DNA of 7,850 bases. Source: DASZGI01 sp035938995 (GTDB lineage: Bacteria > Actinomycetota > Actinomycetes > Streptomycetales > Catenulisporaceae). This document shows, in pieces, positions 1 to 5,949 of this stretch. The translations under genes were made by a program, and so were the position numbers. Position 1 is the stretch's first letter. Every line of letters starts with the position of its first letter. Location of the stretch: NCBI RefSeq assembly GCF_035938995.1, contig NZ_DASZGI010000410.1:1-7850 (forward strand), written 5' to 3'. Below the pieces are notes generated by a model. It had not been told where the DNA came from and made no database searches. It saw only the letters and a list, made by a program, of their open reading frames with translations.

Positions 1-1
1 C

Positions 2-76
2 GCGCGCCCGGACTTCCACCGCACCGAGAACGACCGCGGGGAAGAAACCGGGAGGGCACGGTGCCTGATGCCGTAG
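2..76 (+). other. Possible 3' end of an upstream gene, unidentified
   Basis: One forward frame stays open from the window edge for 24 codons and ends at TAG (74-76). Nearly all of its third positions are G or C, as in the real genes here. The encoded tail (starting ARPDFHRTENDRGEE) is hydrophilic and I do not recognise it. A second forward frame also stays open, to TGA at 66-68, so with so little sequence the open frame may be chance in GC-rich DNA. If it is real, its stop codon lies inside the left arm of the hairpin at 71-97. Confidence 0.15.
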
Positions 77-106
77 GCGTTGGGGGCATGCCTACGGAAC
101 AACCCA
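71..106 (+). promoter_or_regulatory. Hairpin in the rplM leader, possible pseudoknot
   Basis: CCGTAGGC (71-78) pairs perfectly with GCCTACGG (90-97) around an 11-nt G-rich loop. TGGG in the loop (81-84) could also pair with CCCA (103-106), giving an H-type pseudoknot arrangement. The structure ends about 30 nt before the L13 start. Leaders of ribosomal-protein operons often hold a structure bound by one of the encoded proteins (an L13 leader is known in Firmicutes). Equating this one with such a regulator is inference. It could also be the terminator of an upstream gene, although no U-tract follows. Confidence 0.4.
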
Positions 107-136
107 GGTATTCGTCACTGAAGCGAAGGCAATCCC

Positions 137-580
137 GTGCCCACCTACAGCCCCAAGCCCGGCGAGGTCGAGCAGAAGTGGTACGTCATCGACGCCACTG
201 ACGTCGTCCTCGGCCGGCTCGCGAGCCAGACGGCCATCCTCCTGCGCGGAAAGCACAAGGCTCAGTTCGCCCCGCACGTGGACACCGGCGACTTCGTGAT
301 CATCGTGAACGCCGACAAGGTCCACCTGTCCGGCAACAAGCGCGAGGACAAGCTGGCCTACCGCCACTCCGGCTACCCGGGCGGTCTGCGCTCGGTCAAG
401 TACGGCGATCTGATCGACAAGGACTCGCGCAAGGCCGTCGAGAAGGCCGTCCGCGGCATGCTGCCGAAGAACACCCTCGGCCGCCACATGCTGAAGAAGC
501 TGAAGGTCTACGGCGGCCCGAGCCACCCGCACGCGGCTCAGCAGCCGGAGCCGTTCCAGCTGTCCCAGGTCGCGCAGTAG
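137..580 (+). CDS. rplM: 50S ribosomal protein L13
   Basis: Encodes uL13 (147 aa), an early-assembling large-subunit protein that binds 23S rRNA. The family is recognised along the whole length: WYVIDATDVVLGRLAS (residues 15-30), LLRGKHK (35-41), GDFVIIVNADKVHLSGNK (51-68), YRHSGYPGGLRS (75-86) and the C-terminal block MLPKNTLGRHMLKKLKVY (108-125). It ends in a QVAQ tail like that of streptomycete L13. Length is normal for the family. The GTG at 137 is chosen because GAAGG (125-129) lies 7 nt upstream as a ribosome binding site and the protein begins at the expected family N-terminus (MPTYSPKPGE). It is followed after 45 nt by rpsI, the universal L13-S9 operon pair. Identification is certain; only the promoter could not be located. 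Confidence 0.98.
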   Translation: MPTYSPKPGEVEQKWYVIDATDVVLGRLASQTAILLRGKHKAQFAPHVDTGDFVIIVNADKVHLSGNKREDKLAYRHSGYPGGLRSVKYGDLIDKDSRKAVEKAVRGMLPKNTLGRHMLKKLKVYGGPSHPHAAQQPEPFQLSQVAQ

Positions 581-610
581 TCACTGCCGCTTACAGGTAT
601 CCCAAACCAG

Positions 611-616
611 AAGGAG
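611..616 (+). promoter_or_regulatory. Ribosome binding site of rpsI
   Basis: AAGGAG lies 9 nt before the GTG at 626, in the 45-nt gap after rplM. It fixes the GTG start of S9. Confidence 0.8.
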
Positions 617-625
617 TTCGCGGCT

Positions 626-1132
626 GTGTCTGAACTGACCGCCGACGTCGAGGACCTCGAGGTCATCGACGAGAACGACGCCCCCGAGAGCTACACCACC
701 GAGTCCGCCCCGGCCTCGGCCCCCACCCGGCAGATCTCCGCCACCGTCGCCGCCGGCGGCACCGGCCGCCGCAAGCAGGCCGTCGCCCGCGTGCGCATCG
801 TGCCCGGCACCGGCCAGTGGAAGATCAACGGCCGGACCCTCGACTCGTACTTCCCGAACAAGGTGCACCAGCAGGAAGTCAACGAGCCGTTCCACGTCCT
901 GGAGCTGGACGGCCGCTACGACGTCATCGCCCGGATCAACGGCGGCGGCGTCTCCGGCCAGGCCGGCGCGCTGCGCCTGGGTATCGCCCGCGCGCTGAAC
1001 GAGGCGGACGTCGACACGAACCGCCCGATTCTGAAGAAGGCCGGCTTCCTCACCCGCGACGCCCGGGTGAAGGAGCGCAAGAAGGCCGGTCTGAAGAAGG
1101 CCCGCAAGGCTCCGCAGTACAGCAAGCGGTAG
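626..1132 (+). CDS. rpsI: 30S ribosomal protein S9
   Basis: Encodes uS9 (168 aa), a small-subunit head protein whose basic C-terminal tail reaches the P-site tRNA. The conserved core begins near residue 47 (GRRKQAVARVRIVPG) and includes NGR (68-70), the family signature GGGVSGQAGALRLGIARAL (106-124), and the terminal KAPQYSKR, ending in the Lys-Arg pair. The first ~38 residues form an acidic, then Ala/Pro/Thr-rich extension (LTADVEDLEVIDEND) that bacterial S9 proteins of about 130 aa lack. Such extensions are usual in Actinobacteria. The GTG start is supported by AAGGAG at 611-616. Cotranscribed with rplM and closed by the terminator starting at 1173. Confidence 0.98.
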   Translation: MSELTADVEDLEVIDENDAPESYTTESAPASAPTRQISATVAAGGTGRRKQAVARVRIVPGTGQWKINGRTLDSYFPNKVHQQEVNEPFHVLELDGRYDVIARINGGGVSGQAGALRLGIARALNEADVDTNRPILKKAGFLTRDARVKERKKAGLKKARKAPQYSKR

Positions 1133-1172
1133 TCGCGGCCTCGGCCCGTCGCGTCACAGCAACGCAACTCAT

Positions 1173-1219
1173 GCGACCCCGCCGTACGTCTCTTCGCGTA
1201 CGGTGGGGTTGCTTGTTTT
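1173..1219 (+). terminator. Intrinsic terminator of the rplM-rpsI operon
   Basis: Arms 1173-1188 and 1197-1212 form a 16-bp stem (two G-U pairs) containing CCGTACG/CGTACGG, with the 8-nt loop TCTCTTCG. The T-rich tail TTGTTTTCCTTCC follows directly at 1213-1225. It begins 40 nt after the rpsI stop. A true T-tract is less common in high-GC genomes, so this is a strong call. Confidence 0.9.
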
Positions 1220-1232
1220 CCTTCCGGTAACA

Positions 1233-1246
1233 CGCCGCTCGCGGCG
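1233..1246. repeat. Short inverted repeat upstream of glmM
   Basis: CGCCGC-TC-GCGGCG forms a 14-bp near-perfect palindrome between the rpsI terminator and the glmM start. It could be a small hairpin or a protein site, or chance in GC-rich DNA. No convincing -10 hexamer is visible around it. Confidence 0.3.
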
Positions 1247-1288
1247 ATGTCTCCATCAGCTGCTTTCACTTTCCTGGGGGTTCGGACC

Positions 1289-2635
1289 ATGGCCCGTCTC
1301 TTCGGCACCGACGGCGTGCGCGGCCTCGCGAACAGGGATCTGACGGCCGAGCTGGCCCTGGACCTGTCGATCGCGGCCGCGCACGTGCTGGCCGAGCGGG
1401 GCACCTTCGCCGGGCACCGGCCGAAGGCCGTGGTGGGCCGCGATCCGCGGGCCTCCGGCGAGTTCCTCGAGGCGGCCGTCGCCGCCGGGCTCGCCTCCGC
1501 CGGAGTCGATGTGATCCGGGCCGGGGTGATCCCCACCCCGGCGATCGCGTACCTGACCGACACCCTGGGCGCGGACCTGGGCGTGGTGCTGTCCGCCAGC
1601 CACAACCCGGCGCCGGACAATGGGATCAAGTTCTTCGCCCGCGGCGGCCACAAGCTGGCCGACGAGGTCGAGGACGCGATCGAGGCGCGGATGGGCGAGC
1701 AGTGGGAGCGGCCGGTCGGCGAGGCGGTCGGGCGCATCACCGAGCTGGCCGACGCCGAGGAGCGCTACGTCAGCTATCTCGTCTCCACGGTCCCGAATCG
1801 CCTTGACGGCCTGCGCATCGTGGTGGATGAGGCGCACGGCGCCGCGTACCGGGTCTCGCCGGAGGCGCTGCGCCGGCTCGGCGCCGAAGTCATCGCGATC
1901 GGCGTCGAGCCGGACGGACTGAACATCAACGACGGTTGCGGCTCGACCCACCTCGACACGCTGCGCCGGGCGGTCGTCGAGCACGGTGCCGACGCCGGGA
2001 TCGCCCACGACGGCGACGCCGACCGCTGTCTGGCGGTCGACGCTTCCGGCGAGGTGGTCGACGGCGACCAGATCATCGCGATCCTGGCGATGGCGCTGCG
2101 CGAGCACGGAATGCTGGCCGGGGACACCGTCGTGGTCACCGTGATGGCGAACCTCGGGTTCAAGCTGGCGATGAAGCGCGAGGGCCTGACTGTCGTGGAA
2201 ACGGCGGTCGGTGACCGGTACGTGCTCGAGGCCATGCGCGACGGCGGGCATGTGCTCGGCGGCGAGCAGTCCGGGCACGTCCTGCTGCTCGACCACGCGA
2301 CCACCGGCGACGGCGTCCTGACCGGGCTGCACCTGCTGGCCCGGATCGCCGAGGTCGGCAAGCCGCTCGGCGAACTGGCCGGGGTGATGCGCCGGATGCC
2401 GCAGGTGCTGGTGAACGTGAAAGGCGTGGACAAGTCCCGGGTCGGCGCCTCCCCGCAGATCGCCGAGGCGGTCGAGGCCGCGCGGGACGAACTGGGCGCG
2501 CACGGACGGGTCCTGTTGCGCCCCTCCGGCACCGAGTCCCTGGTGCGGGTCATGGTGGAGGCCGAGTCGCACGAGCTCGCCGACGCGGTGGCGCACCGCC
2601 TCGCCGACATCGTGCGCGCGGAACTCGCCCTCTGA
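1289..2635 (+). CDS. glmM: Phosphoglucosamine mutase GlmM
   Basis: Cytoplasmic enzyme converting glucosamine-6-phosphate to glucosamine-1-phosphate, the step between GlmS and GlmU toward UDP-GlcNAc for peptidoglycan. The 448-aa length is typical. All four active-site regions of the alpha-D-phosphohexomutase family are present: the phosphoserine loop LSASHNP (101-107, catalytic Ser104), the Mg-binding loop DGDADR (241-246), the sugar-binding loop GGEQSGH (324-330) and the phosphate-binding loop RPSGTESLVRVMVE (411-424). The N-terminus MARLFGTDGVRG is the GlmM hallmark. The ATG at 1289 is chosen because GGGGG (1276-1280) lies 8 nt upstream and the hallmark begins there. An in-frame ATG at 1247 would add 14 unconserved residues and has no binding site. 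It lies downstream of rpsI, a common actinobacterial order, but is separated from it by a strong terminator. Confidence 0.97.
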   Translation: MARLFGTDGVRGLANRDLTAELALDLSIAAAHVLAERGTFAGHRPKAVVGRDPRASGEFLEAAVAAGLASAGVDVIRAGVIPTPAIAYLTDTLGADLGVVLSASHNPAPDNGIKFFARGGHKLADEVEDAIEARMGEQWERPVGEAVGRITELADAEERYVSYLVSTVPNRLDGLRIVVDEAHGAAYRVSPEALRRLGAEVIAIGVEPDGLNINDGCGSTHLDTLRRAVVEHGADAGIAHDGDADRCLAVDASGEVVDGDQIIAILAMALREHGMLAGDTVVVTVMANLGFKLAMKREGLTVVETAVGDRYVLEAMRDGGHVLGGEQSGHVLLLDHATTGDGVLTGLHLLARIAEVGKPLGELAGVMRRMPQVLVNVKGVDKSRVGASPQIAEAVEAARDELGAHGRVLLRPSGTESLVRVMVEAESHELADAVAHRLADIVRAELAL

Positions 2636-2728
2636 CCGTCGGCTAGCCCCGCGGTGCGCGGACGGGAACCGGAGCCGGGCTGCACCCACGTGTCGTTTCG
2701 GTCGGCCCCGCGTTCGCGCAGAGGTTCC

Positions 2729-2734
2729 TAGACT
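2729..2734 (+). promoter_or_regulatory. -10 box of a leaderless promoter
   Basis: TAGACT matches the actinobacterial TAnnnT -10 consensus and ends 7 nt before the GTG at 2742. That spacing would place the transcription start at or next to the start codon. No good -35 is seen, which is common for such promoters. It supports the GTG start and separate transcription from glmM. Confidence 0.55.
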
Positions 2735-2741
2735 GGGCGGC

Positions 2742-3287
2742 GTGACGACGCTCTATGCAGTTCTGCTCGCCGCGGTGAACGTGGGCAAGCGCAAGGTCCC
2801 GATGGCGGAGCTGCGCGAGTTGCTCAGCGGCCTCGGCTACGACGACGTGCGCACCTATCTCGCGAGCGGAAACGCCGTCTTCGCGACCGCCGAGGAGGAC
2901 CAGGACGCGCTCGCCGCGAACATCTCGGCCGCACTCGAGGACCATTTCGGATTCGCGGTGCCGTGCGTCGTCCGGTCCGGGAAGTACCTGAGCGCCGTCA
3001 TCGAGGCGTGCCCGTTCCCGGCGGCTGACCTGGCGGGCAAGCAACTGCACGCCGTCTTCTACTCCGTCCCGGTCGATGCCCAGCGCTACGCGGACATCGA
3101 CCGGGAGGCGTTCCTGCCCGAGGACTTCCGTTTCGGCGACCGCGTGATGTACCTCTACGCGCCCGACGGGTTGGGCCGCTCACCGCTGGCCGCGGCGCTG
3201 GCGAAACCCGCCGGACGCCTGAAGGGCATCTGCGCGACCAGCCGGAATTGGAACACGGTCAAGGCACTCGCGGAAATGGCTTCTTAG
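2742..3287 (+). CDS. DUF1697 domain protein
   Basis: 181-aa soluble protein of the DUF1697 family, whose biochemical role is not established. Family landmarks: LLAAVNVGKRKVPMAELRE (residues 8-26), DVRTYLASGNAVF (35-47), the middle HAVFYSVP (103-110), DRVMYLYAPDGLGRS (133-147) and the C-terminal TSRNWNTV (166-173). Length fits the family. The canonical N-terminal LLRxVNVGG is changed here to LLAAVNVGK. There is no signal peptide or membrane segment. The GTG start is supported by the TAGACT -10 box 7 nt upstream; a Shine-Dalgarno sequence is at best weak (GGGCGG). It stands alone, 106 nt after glmM and convergent with the VOC genes, which gives no hint to function. Confidence 0.9.
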   Translation: MTTLYAVLLAAVNVGKRKVPMAELRELLSGLGYDDVRTYLASGNAVFATAEEDQDALAANISAALEDHFGFAVPCVVRSGKYLSAVIEACPFPAADLAGKQLHAVFYSVPVDAQRYADIDREAFLPEDFRFGDRVMYLYAPDGLGRSPLAAALAKPAGRLKGICATSRNWNTVKALAEMAS

Positions 3288-3320
3288 ACCGACGGCCGAA
3301 TTGTGGTGCCGTGCGGCAGG

Positions 3321-3677
3321 TCAGGCCTGCTTCGGGTCCTGAAGCAGGCCGAAGATGTTGCCGTCCGCGTCCTTCACGCTGACGACCAGCCGGCCGCCGC
3401 CGACGTCGCGCACGTCCTGCACGATCTGTGCGCCGCCGTCGAGCGCGGTCTGGAGGGTGGCCTTGATGTCGTCGACGTGCACGAACGGCGTCGGTCCGGT
3501 CATCCCCTGGGTCGTGTCGCCGTTCGGGACCAGGCCGATGTCCTGGCCGGCCACCTTGAACCCGACGTAGTAGGCCGAGTCCGCGATCGGCTGCTCGCCG
3601 AGGACGGCGGTCCACAGGGCTTTGGCGCCTGCGAGGTCCTTCACCGGGATCAGGATGGTCTGAATTCCTGCGGTCAT
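3321..3677 (-). CDS. VOC family (glyoxalase/bleomycin-resistance fold) protein, 118 aa
   Basis: Small cytosolic protein with the two beta-alpha-beta-beta-beta modules of the vicinal-oxygen-chelate fold. Module 1 is about residues 4-50 (IQTILIPVKDLAGAKALW, then AYYVGFKVAGQDIGLV). Module 2 is about 63-113 (TPFVHVDDIKATLQTAL, then the family's DxDGN turn as DADGNIFGLLQ). The usual metal ligands are not obvious: the first strand has Gln rather than His, and the acidic residue expected after the DGN turn is replaced (IFGLLQ). It may therefore bind a ligand without metal catalysis, but that is inference. The ATG at 3677 follows AGGAG (3685-3689) at 7 nt. It lies 62 nt downstream of a second VOC gene on the same strand and is probably cotranscribed with it. 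Substrate unknown. Confidence 0.9.
   Translation of the reverse strand: MTAGIQTILIPVKDLAGAKALWTAVLGEQPIADSAYYVGFKVAGQDIGLVPNGDTTQGMTGPTPFVHVDDIKATLQTALDGGAQIVQDVRDVGGGRLVVSVKDADGNIFGLLQDPKQA
3324..3350. terminator. Hairpin between convergent genes, candidate bidirectional terminator
   Basis: GGCCTGCTTC (3324-3333) and GAAGCAGGCC (3341-3350) pair perfectly over 10 bp with a 7-nt loop. It starts 36 nt after the DUF1697 stop and overlaps the last codons of the convergent VOC gene. There is no T-tract on either side, so termination is plausible but unproven. Confidence 0.45.
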
Positions 3678-3684
3678 GAGGGTG

Positions 3685-3689
3685 CTCCT
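3685..3689 (-). promoter_or_regulatory. Ribosome binding site of the 118-aa VOC gene
   Basis: AGGAG on the minus strand, 7 nt before the ATG at 3677. It settles this start. Confidence 0.75.
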
Positions 3690-3739
3690 ACTTTCTCGTT
3701 TTCCGCTCTGGTCGGTGATGTGTCGGCGGCGGGTCCCGC

Positions 3740-4156
3740 TCAGGGGGTGCGCGGCTGGTTGAAGCGCAGCAGGTTGCCGGCCGGGTCCCGGAATGCGCAG
3801 TCGCGCACTCCATAGGGCTGATTCATCGGCTCCTGCATCACCTCGGCACCGGAGGCCAGGATCCGCTCGAAGGCGGCGTCGCAGTCGGGGGTCGTGAAGA
3901 CCGCCCGGCTCAGCGCGCCCTTCGCCATCAGCTCCGCGATCACCGGCCGGTCGGCCGGTGAGGCGTTCGGGTTGGCGCCCGCCGTCTCCAGCACGATCTC
4001 GATGTCGGGCTGGGACGGCGGGCTGACCGACACCCAGCGCGCCCCGTCGACCTCGACGTCACGGCGCACCTCGAACCCGAGGACATCGCGGTAGAAGGCC
4101 AACGCCTTGTCGTGATCGTCGATGGTCAGGAAGCAACGGGCCAGCTTCAGGTCCAT
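3740..4156 (-). CDS. VOC family (glyoxalase-like) protein, 138 aa
   Basis: Second VOC-fold protein. Module 1 spans about residues 3-57 (LARCFLTIDDHDKALAFYRDVLGFEV, then WVSVSPPSQPDIEIVLE). Module 2 spans about 82-134 (LSRAVFTTPDCDAAFERILASGAEV, then YGVRDCAFRDPAGNLLRFNQP). The FYRDVLGFEV helix and the CAFRDPAGN turn are hallmarks of glyoxalase/dioxygenase-superfamily proteins of unassigned substrate. Glu54 and Glu57 in DIEIVLE are candidate metal ligands. I place the start at the ATG at 4156. A GTG 9 nt upstream (4163-4165) is in frame but its first two bases overlap the edge of the TACCGT -10 box, which is better explained as promoter. Separated from the exporter operon upstream by a strong stem-loop. 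It shares little obvious sequence with the neighbouring VOC protein, so the pair is not a recent duplication. Confidence 0.88.
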   Translation of the reverse strand: MDLKLARCFLTIDDHDKALAFYRDVLGFEVRRDVEVDGARWVSVSPPSQPDIEIVLETAGANPNASPADRPVIAELMAKGALSRAVFTTPDCDAAFERILASGAEVMQEPMNQPYGVRDCAFRDPAGNLLRFNQPRTP

Positions 4157-4163
4157 GGCTCTC

Positions 4164-4169
4164 ACGGTA
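4164..4169 (-). promoter_or_regulatory. -10 box of a leaderless promoter for the VOC pair
   Basis: TACCGT on the minus strand fits TAnnnT and ends 7 nt before the ATG at 4156, the same spacing as at the DUF1697 gene. No clear -35 is present; the corresponding position falls at the outer edge of the palindrome 4173-4190. Confidence 0.5.
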
Positions 4170-4172
4170 TGC

Positions 4173-4190
4173 GCGGGCCGCGCGGCCCGC
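4173..4190. promoter_or_regulatory. 18-bp perfect palindrome, candidate operator
   Basis: GCGGGCCGCGCGGCCCGC is its own reverse complement. It lies 3 bp upstream of the putative -10 box, where a bound dimeric repressor would block RNA polymerase. It could also be a second hairpin helping to stop transcription from the exporter operon. The operator role is inference. Confidence 0.4.
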
Positions 4191-4213
4191 TTCTTGATTC
4201 CTGACCGGTGTCG

Positions 4214-4253
4214 CCGAAGCCGGGAGCCCGCCGCCTCGGGCTCCCGGCTTCGG
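4214..4253 (-). terminator. Stem-loop terminator of the ABC exporter operon
   Basis: Arms 4214-4230 and 4237-4253 pair perfectly over 17 bp, very G+C-rich, with a 6-nt loop. The stem starts 3 nt after the stop codon of permease 2 on the minus strand. There is no T-tract, as is often the case for stem-loop terminators in Actinobacteria. Confidence 0.8.
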
Positions 4254-4256
4254 GGG

Positions 4257-4985
4257 TTATGCGTCCCCGGCGAGCGTGAAGGAGCGCAGCCGCGTCGAGG
4301 CCACGGTCAAGGTCGCGCCGGTGGCTATCGCGGCCAGGATCACCGCGGTGGTCGCGGTCAGGTGCGGGCTCAGGTCCGGATCCTTCGCGAAGGCGTTGGC
4401 GATGCCCAGCGCGTACTGCTCGACGGAGAAGTACTTCGCCCCGCTGACCAGGTTGGTGACCAGCCCTTCCCAGATCGCCACGTAGGCGAGGGAGAACGCG
4501 ACCGGGTGCCGGGTCACCGTCGAGATGAGCAGGAACACGCCGGTGTACACCACCGAGCCGACCGCCGCCCCGACGCCGAGCCCGACCGCGAAGCCGCCGA
4601 CCTTGCCCATCGCGATCACTCCGGCGACGAACTCGGGCACCGCGGCGAACGCCACTGTCACCGCGGACCCCACCACGCCCTTGGTGAGGATGATCGAGGC
4701 CCGTGATACCGGCGTCGCCAGTAGGTGCAGGATCGAGTTGTCGTCGATCTCCGCGCCCAGCACCGAGGTGCCGACGATCAGCGCGGTCAGTGGCAGCAGC
4801 GCGGAGAAGCCGACCCGGCCCAGCACCTCGCCCGGCCAGGTGGGCGAGGTCAGATGCGCCGCCTTGAGCGCCAGGGTGAGTACGAGCAGCACCACGCCCG
4901 GCAGCACGAGCAGCAGCGCCCGCTTGCGCCCGAGCAGCGCCCGCAGCGTGATGCGCGCGATCGTGGGGTTGTACCAGCCGCTCAT
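4257..4985 (-). CDS. ABC-2 type transporter permease (permease 2)
   Basis: 242-aa integral membrane protein with about six hydrophobic segments near residues 23-41, 58-78, 103-125, 131-156, 162-180 and 209-229, the layout of ABC-2 export permeases. The motif LGAEIDDNSILHLLATPVSR (77-96) matches the conserved cytoplasmic segment (E..G.....L..P.SR) that follows the second membrane helix in this family and is expected to contact the ATPase. There is no cleavable signal peptide. The ATG at 4985 follows the stop of ATPase 2 after 1 nt, and its ribosome binding site GGAG (4992-4995) lies inside that gene, so translation is likely coupled. It is the last gene of the cassette. It is shorter than permease 1 and lacks its large loop, so the two would form an asymmetric pair if they assemble together. 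Substrate unknown. Confidence 0.9.
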   Translation of the reverse strand: MSGWYNPTIARITLRALLGRKRALLLVLPGVVLLVLTLALKAAHLTSPTWPGEVLGRVGFSALLPLTALIVGTSVLGAEIDDNSILHLLATPVSRASIILTKGVVGSAVTVAFAAVPEFVAGVIAMGKVGGFAVGLGVGAAVGSVVYTGVFLLISTVTRHPVAFSLAYVAIWEGLVTNLVSGAKYFSVEQYALGIANAFAKDPDLSPHLTATTAVILAAIATGATLTVASTRLRSFTLAGDA

Positions 4986-4986
4986 C

Positions 4987-5949
4987 TCACGCTCCGACCA
5001 GGTAGGCGAACACGGATTCGAGGGACTCGTCGGCCGGGATGACCTCGCGCAGCCCCACCCCGGCGTCTCGGCTGATCCGGGCCAGCTGCCGGGTGAAGGT
5101 GCCGTGGTCGCTCGCGTGCACCTCCAGGCCGCCCCGGGTCAGCTCGACCCCTTGCACGGCCGGCGACTCGATCAGAGCCTTTGCCAGGGCGCGGTCGTCG
5201 GTGGTGCGCAGCACGAACACGTGCGGGCGGGTGGTCATCAGCCGCCTGATGCTGCGGTAGTCCCCGGACGCGGCGAGCCGGCCCGCGACCACCACCTGGA
5301 CCGTGTCGGCCAGGCGCTCGACCTCCTCCAGGATGTGCGAGGAGAACAGGATCACCCGCCCCTCGCCGCCGAGCCGCTTGAGCAGGTCCATCATGTGCAG
5401 CCGCTGGCGCGGGTCCATGCCGTTGAACGGCTCGTCGAGCAGCAGCACGGCCGGGTCGTGCACCAGCGCCGCGGCGACCTTGGCCCGCTGCCGCAGCCCC
5501 TTCGAGTAGGTGTCGATCGGCCGGTCGGCCACCTCGACGAGCTCGACCATGTCCAGGGCGCGCCGGGTCGCGGCCTCCGGGTCGGGCAGCCGGTGCAGCT
5601 TCGCGGAGGCGGTGACGAACTCACGCGCAGTCAGGAACGCGTAGACCGAGTCGCGCTCGGGCACCAGGCCGACGGTCCGGAAGATGTCCGGGTTGCGCCA
5701 GGGCGCCACCCCGCCGACGGTCACGGTGCCCCGCGATGGCGCCAGGAACCCGGAGATCATGTGCAGCAGCGTCGACTTCCCGGCGCCGTTCGGCCCGAGC
5801 AGGCCGGTCACGCCGGGGCCGAGCGTCATCGTGATGTCGTTGACCGCGACTACGTTGCCGTACCAGCGGGTGGTGTTGGTCAGCTCGACCGTGTTCGTGG
5901 CGGTCGCAGGTGTCGCGGGCGCGGGTGCGACGACAGCGGGGGTGCTCAC
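4987..5949 (-). CDS. ABC transporter ATP-binding protein (ATPase 2)
   Basis: 320-aa nucleotide-binding subunit that would power an ABC-2 exporter. Motifs in order: Walker A GPNGAGKST (52-60); Q-loop region VGLVPERD (93-100), with Glu98 where Gln is classical; signature YSKGLRQR (148-155) in place of LSGGQ; Walker B VLLLDEP (168-174) with catalytic Glu173; D-loop NGMDP (176-180); H-loop SSH (203-205). Residues ~225-320 form a C-terminal accessory domain like those of drug-exporter ATPases. Residues 5-19 are an Ala/Pro/Thr-rich leader before the domain. The GTG at 5949 is chosen because it overlaps the permease 1 stop (GTGA) and has GGGAG and GGAAGG just upstream. Reading further upstream would add several hundred residues lying wholly inside permease 1. 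Followed 1 nt later by permease 2, its likely partner. Confidence 0.95.
   Translation of the reverse strand: MSTPAVVAPAPATPATATNTVELTNTTRWYGNVVAVNDITMTLGPGVTGLLGPNGAGKSTLLHMISGFLAPSRGTVTVGGVAPWRNPDIFRTVGLVPERDSVYAFLTAREFVTASAKLHRLPDPEAATRRALDMVELVEVADRPIDTYSKGLRQRAKVAAALVHDPAVLLLDEPFNGMDPRQRLHMMDLLKRLGGEGRVILFSSHILEEVERLADTVQVVVAGRLAASGDYRSIRRLMTTRPHVFVLRTTDDRALAKALIESPAVQGVELTRGGLEVHASDHGTFTRQLARISRDAGVGLREVIPADESLESVFAYLVGA

Noticed and set aside
1247..1288. ATG at 1247 as the glmM start
   Set aside because: No ribosome binding site upstream, and the 14 added residues precede the MARLFGTDGVRG terminus that is standard for GlmM.
1256..2689. Long open frame of 477 codons antisense to glmM
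   Set aside because: It mirrors the codon bias of glmM in a GC-rich genome, shows no recognisable domain, and is fully covered by a certain gene.
2636..2728. Terminator after glmM
   Set aside because: Only short GC pairings such as CCGCG/CGCGG with a 3-nt loop are visible; none is convincing above the background of this composition.
4157..4165. In-frame GTG at 4163-4165 as an earlier start for the 138-aa VOC gene
   Set aside because: It overlaps the TACCGT -10 box and would add only three residues; the ATG at 4156 has the expected leaderless spacing.
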